Shown here: in pieces, positions 43,440 through 52,719 of the stretch
Position numbering within the stretch: position 1 is the stretch's first letter
Layout of the letters: every line of letters starts with the position of its first letter
NCBI RefSeq assembly: GCF_900157305.1
Contig: NZ_LS974202.1
Span: 2,901,661-2,965,660, forward strand
Origin: Mesotoga infera
GTDB lineage: Bacteria; Thermotogota; Thermotogae; Petrotogales; Kosmotogaceae
Direction: 5' to 3'
Length of the DNA: 64,000 bases
Translations under genes and position numbers: made by a program
The notes under the pieces: model-generated
What the model was told of the DNA's origin: nothing
Database searches by the model: none
The model's input: the letters and a program-made list of their open reading frames with translations, nothing else

Positions 43440-43952
43440 AGAGCGAGAAGAGCCTCCTTCGTCTAGGAGCGTGGACCCGTCCTTTGAGAGAGCCTAGAGC
43501 ACGCGCGGAATATCAATCCGTCATTCTGAGCTTGACTCAGAATCACGGTTTTCTAAGGAGTGGATCCCGGGTCGGAGCCCGGGATGACAGGATAGGGGCG
43601 TTCTGGATGCGTAATGTCGAGGAACTGCTCCCAATGCTCTCACGAAGGACGGGGCCATGATCTGGGACGAACAACGAAGGACGGCTCTTCTGAGCGAGAT
43701 CCCGTATATAAAGAGCGGGGTCCCGTTTAGGATTCCTGAATAGGAGCATTTCAGGACAGGCTCATCAGGGCAGGCTCTCCCCTCACGTCATCCTGACGTG
43801 CTCCAAGTCAGGATCCCGGTCTTCGCGAAAAACGGGACAGACGTCAGGAGCCCGTCAGTCCCCATTTTCGCGAGGGGGAGCGTTTCAGGACAGGCTCTCC
43901 CTTCCCGTGTACGAAGCTAACTTTCGAACACTCTCGTGTTCTAGAAGTACCG
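43440..43952. repeat. Gene-free block of dispersed palindromic repeats
   Basis: Palindromic units GTCAT-arm-loop-arm at 43520-43546 and 43787-43817 and the reverse form (ATCCCGGG TCGGAG CCCGGGAT) at 43562-43583. The segment 43633-43701 (GAAGGACGGGGCCATGATC ... GGCTCTTCTGAGCGAGA) matches the right end of the element that separates the CRISPR blocks. No gene is seen. It separates the convergent phosphoesterase operon and the iron-type transporter. Confidence 0.8.
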
Positions 43953-45050
43953 TCAATCGTCCCTGTCGGGCAGTGCCTTGACCAAATTGGGTATGATGCC
44001 TATAGAGACTCCCTCGCCTTCGGCGAAGACTTTTTTCTCGGCCGGGTTGTCTATTTGGACAAGAATCTCGCCACGGTCGGTCGATACGAAGGATTCAAGG
44101 CTGCCGCCGAGATATATGTTCGTGTTGACTCTGCCTTCGATCATGCCTGCGCCCGATTCGAGAAGTTTGAGCGATTCCGGCCTGGCCATTATCACGCCTT
44201 TATCGCCCGGTTTCAACTCCGGAGAGAACTTGCCTACTTCGAAAACCTTATCTTCGAATCTCACGCTGCACCTTCCGTCGACAGACATTATCTCGACTGG
44301 CAGGAAGGCCACTTTGCCCACAAAACCGGCCACGAACTTGGAGTCGGGGTCTTCGTAGATCCTGTCTGGCGAGCCGATCTGTCTTATGAAGCCGTTTTTC
44401 ATCACTATAATCCTGTCGGAAAGACTCATCGCCTCGACCCTGTCATGTGTGACGTAGATCGTGGTGATCCCCAGGGATTTCTGAATACGTTTTATTTCCA
44501 CCCTCATCTGCTCCCTGAGGAGCGCATCGAGATTGGAGAGCGGCTCGTCCAGTAGAAGAACTGAGGGCTCGACTATCAGGCTCCTGGCCAGCGCCACCCT
44601 TTGCTGTTGACCGCCCGAAAGCTTGGAAGGCGGTCGCTGGGCGAGATCTCTCAGGCCGACGAGTCCTAATGTATTCATTACCTTTTCCTTAATCTGTTTC
44701 GAAGGGACCTTTCTCAGCTTCAGACCGTAGGCTACATTGTCGAAGACGTTCATGTGCGGAAAGAGCCCGTAGCTCTGGAAAACGGTCGCAGTGTCTCTCT
44801 TGTTTGGAGGGAGAAAGGTGATATCTTCGTTTCCCAGAAAGATCCTGCCCTTTGTGGGAAGTTCGAATCCTCCTATCATTCTCAGCGTGGTGGTCTTACC
44901 GCACCCGGAAGGCCCGAGGAGAGTGACGAGTTCCCCCGGCTCGATTTCAAAATTTGCGTCGTTCACGGCTACGACATCGGCCTTTCCCCTGAGGTCTTTG
45001 AAGATCTTAGTTACGTTTTCTATTCTCACCGAAACGGAAGCCTTTGACAT
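43953..45050 (-). CDS. ABC transporter ATPase, ferric-iron/spermidine type (FbpC/PotA-like)
   Basis: About 365 residues. Walker A GPSGCGKTT, signature LSGGQQQR, Walker B VLLLDEPLSNLD, then the C-terminal TOBE domain (~250-365). ATG 45050 is chosen because GGGGTGG lies upstream on the - strand and the protein then begins MSKASVSVRIENV. It works with the permease and binding-protein genes upstream. Iron is the first guess from the whole set; phosphonate or other anions remain possible. Confidence 0.93.
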   Translation of the reverse strand: MSKASVSVRIENVTKIFKDLRGKADVVAVNDANFEIEPGELVTLLGPSGCGKTTTLRMIGGFELPTKGRIFLGNEDITFLPPNKRDTATVFQSYGLFPHMNVFDNVAYGLKLRKVPSKQIKEKVMNTLGLVGLRDLAQRPPSKLSGGQQQRVALARSLIVEPSVLLLDEPLSNLDALLREQMRVEIKRIQKSLGITTIYVTHDRVEAMSLSDRIIVMKNGFIRQIGSPDRIYEDPDSKFVAGFVGKVAFLPVEIMSVDGRCSVRFEDKVFEVGKFSPELKPGDKGVIMARPESLKLLESGAGMIEGRVNTNIYLGGSLESFVSTDRGEILVQIDNPAEKKVFAEGEGVSIGIIPNLVKALPDRDD

Positions 45051-45072
45051 CAAACCACCCCGCAAATCAGGA

Positions 45073-47301
45073 TCAATTAAGATTAACGCTCTTTTCAAGG
45101 TATTCGTTCTTTCGCACCAAAAGTCTCATAAGGCCAAAAGTGGCGAAGACTATTATGATGAGAACCGTCGAAAGCACGCTGGCCAGACCGAACCTTATGG
45201 ATTCGGAGAAATTGTATATCAACACGGTCATGTGGTACCACTGAGCCGAGATCAGGAATATTATGGCGCTCACAGCGGTCATGGATCTTACGAAAGTGTA
45301 GGACATACCCGATATGAAGGCCGGCCTTATGAGAGGCAACACTATCGTTCTGAAGACCGTTGTGGAATCTGCGCCCAGGTCCTGCGCCGCTTCCTCTATC
45401 GCAGGATCGATCTGACGAAGCGTGGCGACGCCGCCCTCGACTCCCACCGGTAGCTCCCTGATTATGTAATTTAAAACAATGATGGCCCCCGTTCCGATAA
45501 GTATGAGTGGCGGTTCGTCGAAGGCCAGTATGTAAGCTATACCGATAAGCGTTCCCGGTATGGCGAAGGGTGCGAGAATCAGCCCTTCGAGAACTCTCTT
45601 GCCTGCGAATTTCTTCCTCACGATCACCAGCGCCGCCATCATGGCTATCAATCCGGCGATGGGAGTGGCTATCGCCGAAAGCGTGAAAGTATCTAATATG
45701 GCATCGCGCCCCCTCTGGAGAGCCTCGGTGATATTTTTTAGCGTGAAGGAGTAATCTATACCCCAGTTGGCCACGAAACAACCCGCGACGATCGTTCCAT
45801 AAAGACCGAGAATGAAGACTATGAAAAGCGAGATGAAGGCCACCAGCAAGTATTTGACCGGGCGTGATACCAGATCGCTGAGACGTGCCGAGGGCTTTCC
45901 GGTAACGGTGACATAGGACTTTCTGCTCACCCAGTATCTCTGCACCAGAAAGGCCGTGACCGAAGGCAAAAGCAATAGAATAGACAGGGCGGCGCCATGG
46001 CCCAACCTGTTGCGGCCGGTCACCTCGATATAAGCCTCTACGGAAAGAACCCTGTAAGAGCCGGCCAGAAGAAGGGGATTGGCGAAATCCGCCAGCGAAT
46101 TGGTGAAGACGAGAAGCCACGAACTGAGCACCCCGGGAATCGCAAGTGGGAAGGTTATCCGGGAGAAGGTCTTCCACCTGCTGCCATTGAGGTCTAGCGA
46201 GGCCTCCTCAAGTGTGGAATCTATGGCATGAAGAACGCCTGACATCGTCAGGAAGGCGATAGGAAACATTCCGATCGTCTGGACGGCCGTAAGACCTCCC
46301 AGACCGTAAATGGTGAAATCTTTCAATCCTAGTATCTGTTTGGTTATCAGCCCGTTGCTACCGAAAAGGAGGATCAGCGACAGCGACAGCGAGAAGGGTG
46401 GAGAGATGACCGGCAGAAGTCCCATCGTGCCGAGGAAGCGTTTCCCCTTTATCGCGGTCCTGTTTATCACGAAGGCGAAGATGAATCCTATCACAGTGGA
46501 GAAGGTGGCCGTAAGCATGCCCAGCTTCACGCTTCCCCAGAGCGCACTCAGGTATTGTCTTGAAGTCAGGATCGAAACCCAGGTGTTCATCGAGAAGCTC
46601 CCGTCCTTCAGGAAGGTCAGCCTTACGGCTTCGAAGAGCGGATAAGCCACGAAGATGCCGACCATTATGAAGAGCCCCAGAATTATGTAACCCATTGCCG
46701 GGTCACGGAAGAACTTCGAAATGAAGTAGATGATCACGAAGACGGCGAAAGCGCCGATCATAAAGATATCCAGAAGCCTTGCGTAGTTCTTTCCACCTTC
46801 GGCTGACAGTAGGAAGACCAGAAAACCGGTTATATCGTAGCCTGTCTCGTCGATCAACGGTGAGAAGACCAGAGAAACGCGTTGTTTGTCGAAAGAGTAC
46901 TCCAGGTCCGAATAATAGTTTTCCAGATAATAGACGCTCTCAAACCCCTTTTTGAAATCGGCCGAGCCGCTGTATTCATCGAAGAAGCTCTTCAATTCCG
47001 GATCCGGTGCGAGTACGGTCAGTTCGCTCCAGCCGGGTATGCCATCAACGTATATGATGTCGGCGTCGGTGAATTCTTTGTTCGCGGCGACTATCCAGCT
47101 TTCGGCAAGCCCGGCCTCTCTGGGTGCCGCGCCGGATAGAACCGTGACCAGCCGCTTCTGATTATCCCTGGTTATTTTGTAGAAGGATTGCTTCAGGGTA
47201 TCGAAAATCCAGAAAAGAGCAACGAAAACGACAACGCTCAACACGAGAAAATTAAGAAGCTTTTTCCATGAATACAAGGCGATCACATCCCAGAGTAACA
47301 C
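45073..47301 (-). CDS. ABC permease, FbpB/ThiP-like with two permease domains and an extra N-terminal outer domain
   Basis: About 742 residues. After TM1 (residues ~15-32) comes an outer domain of about 130 residues with no membrane segment (KQSFYKITRDNQKR onward), then the two permease halves, each with an EAA-like loop (LEEASLDLNGSRW and IEEAAQDLGADS). FbpB proteins are ~500 residues, so the N-terminal addition is notable. The start is uncertain: GTG 47301 lacks a ribosome site, and GTG 47286 is another choice. It lies between the binding protein and the ATPase on the same strand. Confidence 0.88.
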   Translation of the reverse strand: MLLWDVIALYSWKKLLNFLVLSVVVFVALFWIFDTLKQSFYKITRDNQKRLVTVLSGAAPREAGLAESWIVAANKEFTDADIIYVDGIPGWSELTVLAPDPELKSFFDEYSGSADFKKGFESVYYLENYYSDLEYSFDKQRVSLVFSPLIDETGYDITGFLVFLLSAEGGKNYARLLDIFMIGAFAVFVIIYFISKFFRDPAMGYIILGLFIMVGIFVAYPLFEAVRLTFLKDGSFSMNTWVSILTSRQYLSALWGSVKLGMLTATFSTVIGFIFAFVINRTAIKGKRFLGTMGLLPVISPPFSLSLSLILLFGSNGLITKQILGLKDFTIYGLGGLTAVQTIGMFPIAFLTMSGVLHAIDSTLEEASLDLNGSRWKTFSRITFPLAIPGVLSSWLLVFTNSLADFANPLLLAGSYRVLSVEAYIEVTGRNRLGHGAALSILLLLPSVTAFLVQRYWVSRKSYVTVTGKPSARLSDLVSRPVKYLLVAFISLFIVFILGLYGTIVAGCFVANWGIDYSFTLKNITEALQRGRDAILDTFTLSAIATPIAGLIAMMAALVIVRKKFAGKRVLEGLILAPFAIPGTLIGIAYILAFDEPPLILIGTGAIIVLNYIIRELPVGVEGGVATLRQIDPAIEEAAQDLGADSTTVFRTIVLPLIRPAFISGMSYTFVRSMTAVSAIIFLISAQWYHMTVLIYNFSESIRFGLASVLSTVLIIIVFATFGLMRLLVRKNEYLEKSVNLN

Positions 47302-47353
47302 ATGGTTTCAGTATAACCGGAAGGGGCGGGAGTTTGATCCCGTCCCGGTTAAC

Positions 47354-48349
47354 TCAGAGACCGGCTCCGATCTCTCTGGTCCAGCGGTCGAGAAGCCTCT
47401 CTTTGTTCTCGGCGTCCCAAACGTAATCCTGGTGAACGGTCTTTATCTCGTCCATGCTGAAAGATAGCGGGTGCTTGGGTGCTATCTTCGAGACGGGGAT
47501 GACATACCAGCTGGCTATTATACCCTGAGCCTCTTCAGTCAATATCCAGTCGTACAGCTTCTTGGCATTCACCGGGTCGGGCCCGTTCTTGATAAGCGAC
47601 ATGGAAGCGATTTCGAAACCCGTGCCCTCCTCAGGAACGGTAATAATAACGTTAGCCCCTTCGGCCTTGAGCTTCACCATGTCATGGGCATAGCCGATCG
47701 CCACCGGGATCTCGCCGATGGCAACACTCTTGCCGCCGGCAGAGCCGGAACGCGTGTACATATCGATACTCCTGTCGAGCTTCTTCAGGTAAAGGAAGGC
47801 GAGATCTTCGTTACCACCAAAGAGCGATATCATGCAAGTGATCAGGTTGTAGGCCGTTCCGGAGGTGTTTGGATTTGCCACCCTCACGAGGTTGGTGTAT
47901 TTGGAGTCCAGAATGTCGAACCAACCCTTGGGAGGCTCTATACCAAGCTCCTTAGCCCTATCGACATTCGTGACGAATGCGAGAGGCCCCAGATATAGCC
48001 CTATCCAGTAACCTTCCGGGTCTTTGTACTGTTCGGGAGTGTTGACGGCCGCCCTTGAAAAATACGGTGTCGTGAGTCCCTTGAGTTTTGCGCTTATATG
48101 GTTGAGTCCGACTCCACCGACCCATATAGAGGCCTGTGGGTTCATCTTCTCGGCCTCCATTCTGGCTTCGGCCTCACCTCCGGAAAGCCTCACCCAATCG
48201 ACCCTTATTCCGGTAACCTCCTCGTACCGGTCGAAAAGCTGCTTCGCCGCCAGCTCCTCTAGAGTGGTGTAAACAGTGAAAGATTCAACTGCCAGAGCCG
48301 TTGACAGGACCATACAAACAATGCCGATTACAACGAAAAATCTCTTCAT
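47354..48349 (-). CDS. Iron(III)-type periplasmic binding protein (FbpA-like)
   Basis: About 331 residues with a signal peptide (FFVVIGIVCMVLSTALAV). It belongs to the ferric/thiamine/phosphonate binding family: VYTTLEELAAKQLFDRYEEVTGI, ANPNTSGTAYNLI, MYTRSGSAGGKSVAIGEIPVAIGY. FbpA proteins bind Fe(III) with two adjacent Tyr near residue 195; I did not find that YY pair, so a different anion or complex may be the ligand. It is the first gene of the - strand transporter operon, with a TATAAT on the - strand at 48449-48444. Confidence 0.87.
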   Translation of the reverse strand: MKRFFVVIGIVCMVLSTALAVESFTVYTTLEELAAKQLFDRYEEVTGIRVDWVRLSGGEAEARMEAEKMNPQASIWVGGVGLNHISAKLKGLTTPYFSRAAVNTPEQYKDPEGYWIGLYLGPLAFVTNVDRAKELGIEPPKGWFDILDSKYTNLVRVANPNTSGTAYNLITCMISLFGGNEDLAFLYLKKLDRSIDMYTRSGSAGGKSVAIGEIPVAIGYAHDMVKLKAEGANVIITVPEEGTGFEIASMSLIKNGPDPVNAKKLYDWILTEEAQGIIASWYVIPVSKIAPKHPLSFSMDEIKTVHQDYVWDAENKERLLDRWTREIGAGL

Positions 48350-48538
48350 CCCGGGAAAACCTCCTTGAATTTTTTAGATTCACGTGATCAACCGCTCTAT
48401 CTCTTACGAGGTGTATTACATAATGCCTGCGAAACCCTTAATAATTATACCATTATTTAAAGTTGCGAAAAACTTAGAAATTTCGTTTTAATTGGTTTTG
48501 TCTGCCCATAGTCGATCGTGACAACCTTCAAAGGCAAA

Positions 48539-48566
48539 TTGATAGAGAGAAAAAGTAGTTTATAAT
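48539..48566 (+). promoter_or_regulatory. Promoter of the IclR-led pyrimidine operon
   Basis: TTGATA (48539-48544), a 16-base spacer and a perfect TATAAT (48561-48566), 40 bases upstream of ATG 48606. The expected start near 48573 falls inside the repeat set at 48568-48595, as expected for a repressor-controlled promoter. Confidence 0.7.
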
Positions 48567-48567
48567 G

Positions 48568-48595
48568 ATTCTGTATGACAGAATAGATATTCTGT
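48568..48595. promoter_or_regulatory. Three alternating operator half-sites (IclR candidate)
   Basis: ATTCTGT (48568-48574), ACAGAAT (48578-48584) and ATTCTGT (48589-48595). The last two form the perfect 18-base palindrome ACAGAATAGATATTCTGT (48578-48595), and the first two form a second overlapping one. They lie between the -10 box and the IclR gene, so autoregulation is likely (inference). Confidence 0.6.
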
Positions 48596-48605
48596 GAGGA
48601 GGAAT

Positions 48606-49349
48606 ATGAAGTATCTCGAGAAAGTCTTTAATATCATCGGTATAGTCGCCTATTCCGATATCGAGGGTGTTTCGGTAATTGAAGTTTCGGAAAAAGCAGG
48701 CTTGCCTATGTCGTCGACACACAGGATTCTCAACGATCTCGTGGAGTGTGAGGCTCTGGTGAAGAACTTGGAGAGCCGTAAATACAGGCTCAGCCCCAGG
48801 ATCGTACCACTGGTTCACGAGATTTCCAGGAAGATGAATCTTGATTTACTGAAAGTGATTTTGACGGAGCTGAAGGACGAGATAAACGAGACCGTCTTTC
48901 TCAGCGAACTGATGGAAAATGGGGTCGCGTCTTTGCTAACGGTCGAAAGCAATAGAGTCTTCAGCTTCAGGGCCAGATCGGGGGTTTACCTCCCCGTCCA
49001 CTGTACCGCTGCCGGATTGGCGATAGTCGCCCATATCGAATCCAGTAAAGCCGAAAGACTCATGTGCATTTCCAGCGGTAATAAAGATTCACAGGTAAGC
49101 CAGTGTCCGATCGAGAAGTTCAGAGATAGGCTCGCGAAGGTCCGAAGGGATGGATTCGCTTTCTGTGACGAGGAGTATGAACCGGGATTGAGGGCACTGG
49201 CCGTTCCTGTGTTGAGACCCAACGGTTTTGCCTTCGCCAGCATTACCGCGATCGCCCCGGGTGAGAGATTCGGTGATGAGGAGCGCAACAGGCAGGTTGT
49301 TGAACGTATGAAGGAAGCTGCGAACAAAGTCAGCAAATTCATGTATTAG
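48606..49349 (+). CDS. IclR family transcriptional regulator
   Basis: About 247 residues. The N-terminal winged HTH (VSVIEVSEKAGLPMSSTHRILNDL, ~20-43) is followed by the IclR effector domain with VHCTAAGLAIVA and FAFCDEEYEPGLRALAVPVL. ATG 48606 follows GAGGAGGAAT. IclR proteins often control catabolic operons for aromatic or heterocyclic compounds. The operator candidate is just upstream, and the next gene begins 8 bases downstream, so it heads the operon it probably controls. Confidence 0.92.
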   Translation: MKYLEKVFNIIGIVAYSDIEGVSVIEVSEKAGLPMSSTHRILNDLVECEALVKNLESRKYRLSPRIVPLVHEISRKMNLDLLKVILTELKDEINETVFLSELMENGVASLLTVESNRVFSFRARSGVYLPVHCTAAGLAIVAHIESSKAERLMCISSGNKDSQVSQCPIEKFRDRLAKVRRDGFAFCDEEYEPGLRALAVPVLRPNGFAFASITAIAPGERFGDEERNRQVVERMKEAANKVSKFMY

Positions 49350-49357
49350 AGGTTTAT

Positions 49358-50122
49358 ATGAGTGAAACAGTCGTCAAGGTAAAGAACGTCGGTAGAACCT
49401 TTGTAAGCGGTGACAAAAAGGACAGGAAAGAGTTCATAGCTCTGGAGGAGGTCTCTTTCGAGGTCGGAAGGGGCGAGTTCGTCTCTCTTTTGGGACCATC
49501 CGGGTGTGGGAAGTCAACGCTTTTGAAGATTATATCTGGGTTACTGCCGGCCACTTCGGGAAGCGTGGAGATAACCGAACAGGGTAACGATAAGGTCCCG
49601 CCTTTCGGTTTCGTCTTTCAGGACTCCGTTCTTCTCCCCTGGCGCACCGCACTTGACAACGCACTCTTTCCCTTCGAGATAATGGGAAAGAGAGAGAAGT
49701 CGGACGAAAAACACGTTAGAGAACTCTTTGCGCTGGCCAAACTGGTCGGGTTCGAAGAGTCTTATCCCAGGCAGCTTTCTGGAGGAATGAAGCAACGGGT
49801 ATCGATAGTCAGGGCGCTCTCCTACAATCCACCGATCCTTCTCATGGACGAACCCTTTGGGGCGCTCGACGCTATAACCAGGGACAACCTGAACAACGTT
49901 CTTCTGGAGATCTGGGAATCGACCAGAAAGACCGTCATCTTCGTCACCCACAGTATCAGTGAGGCCGTTTACCTTTCTGACAGGATAATCGTCATGGGTA
50001 CGAAGCCTGGCAGAGTGTTGAAGGATATGAAAGTCACCCTTCCCAGGCCGCGCAACGAGGATACCAAACTCTCTCCAGAGTTCTACGTTTATGTAAGAGA
50101 ACTCAGGGAGATGCTCAAATAA
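49358..50122 (+). CDS. ABC transporter ATPase, NitT/TauT (SsuB-like) type
   Basis: A 254-residue ATPase: Walker A LGPSGCGKST, signature QLSGGMKQR, Walker B ILLMDEPFGALD, H-loop VTHSISEAV. It matches the nitrate/taurine/sulfonate importer group, whose members also carry pyrimidine precursors such as hydroxymethylpyrimidine and, in some operons, uracil-like compounds. It serves two permeases at 50141 and 52720 and the binding protein at 51725. Confidence 0.93.
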   Translation: MSETVVKVKNVGRTFVSGDKKDRKEFIALEEVSFEVGRGEFVSLLGPSGCGKSTLLKIISGLLPATSGSVEITEQGNDKVPPFGFVFQDSVLLPWRTALDNALFPFEIMGKREKSDEKHVRELFALAKLVGFEESYPRQLSGGMKQRVSIVRALSYNPPILLMDEPFGALDAITRDNLNNVLLEIWESTRKTVIFVTHSISEAVYLSDRIIVMGTKPGRVLKDMKVTLPRPRNEDTKLSPEFYVYVRELREMLK

Positions 50123-50140
50123 AAGCGGGCGTGATGCTTG

Positions 50141-50923
50141 ATGAATAAGAGGGTATTAATAACCGTTCTCTCTATTCTCTTTCTCTTCCTCTTTCTTGGC
50201 ATCTGGAAGGGGTATATAGTTCTGAACGATGTGCCACCCTTCATTCTGCCGCCACCGGAGGCGGTCGGCCAGAGGTTCGTTGCCCTGATCGCCAATGGTA
50301 CCTTCATCCGGGAGGGATGGGTAACCCTGTACACCATTATACTGGGTTTCTCGATAGGTTCCACAATGGGTTTTTTGGCCGGTTACTTCTCGGCCCGGTC
50401 CAGAACCTTCGAAGAGATAATCTCTCCTTATGTCATGGTCATACAGGCCACTCCCAAAGTCTCTTTGATTCCGCTCTTCGTAATATGGTTCGGTCTCGGG
50501 ATGCCCTCGAAGCTGCTTCTTATAATCCTTTCGGCTTTCTTTCCGGTCATGGTGAACACCATTCTGGGTCTCCGCTCGATCCCCGAGGATTACAGTAACC
50601 TTATGACAGTTCTCAAGGCTACCGAGAGACAACGAGTCTTGAAACTAGAGCTTCCTATGGCCACGCCGCTTATAATGGCCGGACTCAAGATCGCCATGGT
50701 TCAATCGGTAATCGGCGCAATCGTCTCGGAATGGATGGCTGGCGACCGGGGACTCGGTTACCTTCTGGTTTACGGAAGTTCACTGTACGATGCGAATTTA
50801 CTCATGGCTTCTATACTGGCCACTACCTTTCTCGGCCTGATTCTTTACTGGAGCATAGAATTCGTAGAGAAGAAGTTGCTCTTCTGGCACGAATCGAAAC
50901 TGGCCTTCACGGAGGGAACGTAA
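50141..50923 (+). CDS. ABC permease, NitT/TauT type (first)
   Basis: About 260 residues with six membrane segments. The EAA-type loop reads LRSIPEDYSNLMTVLKATERQR in part: PEDYSNLMTVLKAT, then ELPMATPLIMAGLKIA. I use ATG 50141; TTG 50138 directly precedes it. Its stop overlaps the start of the phosphorylase gene (TAATG). A second, different permease is encoded at 52720, so the pore may be a heterodimer, unlike the homodimer usual in this group. Confidence 0.9.
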   Translation: MNKRVLITVLSILFLFLFLGIWKGYIVLNDVPPFILPPPEAVGQRFVALIANGTFIREGWVTLYTIILGFSIGSTMGFLAGYFSARSRTFEEIISPYVMVIQATPKVSLIPLFVIWFGLGMPSKLLLIILSAFFPVMVNTILGLRSIPEDYSNLMTVLKATERQRVLKLELPMATPLIMAGLKIAMVQSVIGAIVSEWMAGDRGLGYLLVYGSSLYDANLLMASILATTFLGLILYWSIEFVEKKLLFWHESKLAFTEGT

Positions 50924-51699
50924 TGGATGACAAGAAGTTGAAACCGATAGCCGACAACCCCCTTGACGACGGACTTCTGCCCCATCTTAAAGTAAGGACC
51001 GACCTGAAAGTACCGGAGTTGTTTTTCCTGCCCGGCGACCCGGCGAGATTGAAGCTGTTCCAGGAACTGTCGGACGAATTCGAGTTGCTCAACGAGAACA
51101 GAGAGTTCTCGATAGCTATCGGAAGCTATTCGGGAAGACGTTTTGGAGTTTGTTCAACCGGTATTGGCGGGGGTTCGTCGGAGATAGTCATGGTCGAGTT
51201 GAAAGAGCTGGGAGTAGAAAAAGTCGTACGAGTCGGTGGGTGTGGCGCCCTGAGGGAAGAGATAGAGTGTGGCAGCATGGTACTGAATTCCGGTGTCGTC
51301 AGACTCGGGGGGAGTTCGAGGATGTACGTGAGATCCGAGTACCCGGCCGTTGCCGATCCCTTCATGCTGGTCGCCCTTCACGAAAGCGTTTTGAAGGCTG
51401 GAAAGAAAGCCTGCGTCGGCATTGGCGCCACGGTCGATTCATACTACGCGGGTCAGGGCAGATTTCTTCCGGTCATCGAGGGTCTCGGAGAGAGTGATCT
51501 TCTGGAAAAAATGAGAGCGGCCGGCGTGATCAACTTCGACATGGAGAGCGAAACGATATTCACGCTCGCCAGTCTGATGGGCATGAGGGCGGCCAACATC
51601 CTTGCCGTACATGGGAACAGGGTCAGCAATATGTGGTTGAGCGATTACAAGAGTGCACAGATCGATGCAATAAAGATAGCTCTGAAAGCAGAGCTTTGA
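50923..51699 (+). CDS. Uridine phosphorylase-like nucleoside phosphorylase
   Basis: About 258 residues of the PNP/UDP family. FLPGDPARLK is the phosphate-binding start, STGIGGGSSEIV the second phosphate loop, VRVGGCGAL (VGTCGAL in relatives), and INFDMESETIF the nucleoside-binding NxEMES-type motif. The family splits uridine or purine nucleosides with phosphate. In this operon uridine or a related pyrimidine nucleoside is the natural guess. The start ATG 50923 overlaps the permease stop. Confidence 0.88.
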   Translation: MDDKKLKPIADNPLDDGLLPHLKVRTDLKVPELFFLPGDPARLKLFQELSDEFELLNENREFSIAIGSYSGRRFGVCSTGIGGGSSEIVMVELKELGVEKVVRVGGCGALREEIECGSMVLNSGVVRLGGSSRMYVRSEYPAVADPFMLVALHESVLKAGKKACVGIGATVDSYYAGQGRFLPVIEGLGESDLLEKMRAAGVINFDMESETIFTLASLMGMRAANILAVHGNRVSNMWLSDYKSAQIDAIKIALKAEL

Positions 51700-51724
51700 A
51701 ACTCAAGAAGAGGAGGGATTGGTT

Positions 51725-52690
51725 TTGAAAAAGGCAGCTGTTATTCTATTGGCTTTGTTCATAAGCCTTTTTGCGTTCGCGGAAAAGGTTACGATTCAAA
51801 TCGAAGGTTCGGCCGTTCCGTATTACATTCCGATCTACATGGGCATCGAGCTCGGCTACTTCAAAGAAGAGGGTCTGGAAGTCGAGTATTTCTTCGGTAA
51901 CGCTTCCGATATCATAAGGAACGTTGCTGTCGGAAATGTGGAGTTCGGTTTTCCGAACGGAGAACCCGTAATAGTCGCAAGATCGCAGGGTATTCCGGTT
52001 AACGTTATCCACACGACCTACCAGCACGGCCTGGGTTCCACAATTTTCCTCAAGGAGAGCGGCATACAGACGCCGACAGACCTTAAGGGAAAGAAGGTTG
52101 CCATAACCAGTTACGGCAGTTCCAACTATGTGCAGCTCCAGGTGTTGCTCAAGAAGAACGGTATGACGCTCAACGATATTCAGCTCGAAATAATCGGCAC
52201 CGAGGCAATCGTTCCGGCACTCGTCAACAAGAGGGTCGATGCGATCTGCTTCTCCATGCTTAGAACCTTCGAGCTCAGGTACCAGGGTATCGAGGTCGAA
52301 GAGTTCAGATCCGACGAGTTCCTTCCGTCCTTCGGAAACGTTCTGGTGACAGGCGACAAGCTTCTCAAGGAGAAAAGGGACCTGGCTGTGAGATTTACCA
52401 GGGCGCTCAACAAAATCATGACTTACCTTTCCGACACTGAAAATATGCTCAAGGCAACCTACACGACGATAGAGAAGTACACGCCGACCTATGCAGGCCG
52501 CGAGGAGTACATGGCTGCCATACTGAGCGATATCTACGCCGGATATCTCTGGCGGAGCGAAGACACGGAGGCTTTCGGTTTCGGTTACGGAAACGTGCAG
52601 AGGTGGCAGAACTCAATAGATATCATGAAGGAATATCAGATAATAACCACAGACGTCAAGGCCTCCGATTTCGTCGTCGCAAGTCTCTGA
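51725..52690 (+). CDS. NMT1/THI5-like periplasmic binding protein (NitT/TauT/pyrimidine type)
   Basis: About 321 residues with a signal peptide (AAVILLALFISLFAFA). The mature part has the NMT1 pattern: YYIPIYMGIELGYFKEEGLEVEYFFG, then VGNVEFGFPNGEPVIVARSQGI and LKGKKVAITSYGS. This family binds thiamine pyrimidine precursors, nitrate, taurine and similar small ligands. I place the start at TTG 51725, 8 bases after AGGAGGG; TTG 51719 is too close to it. The ligand is probably orotate or another pyrimidine from the context. Confidence 0.88.
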   Translation: MKKAAVILLALFISLFAFAEKVTIQIEGSAVPYYIPIYMGIELGYFKEEGLEVEYFFGNASDIIRNVAVGNVEFGFPNGEPVIVARSQGIPVNVIHTTYQHGLGSTIFLKESGIQTPTDLKGKKVAITSYGSSNYVQLQVLLKKNGMTLNDIQLEIIGTEAIVPALVNKRVDAICFSMLRTFELRYQGIEVEEFRSDEFLPSFGNVLVTGDKLLKEKRDLAVRFTRALNKIMTYLSDTENMLKATYTTIEKYTPTYAGREEYMAAILSDIYAGYLWRSEDTEAFGFGYGNVQRWQNSIDIMKEYQIITTDVKASDFVVASL

Positions 52691-52719
52691 TTGTTCTCTT
52701 TCGGAGCGGGGGAGGAATT

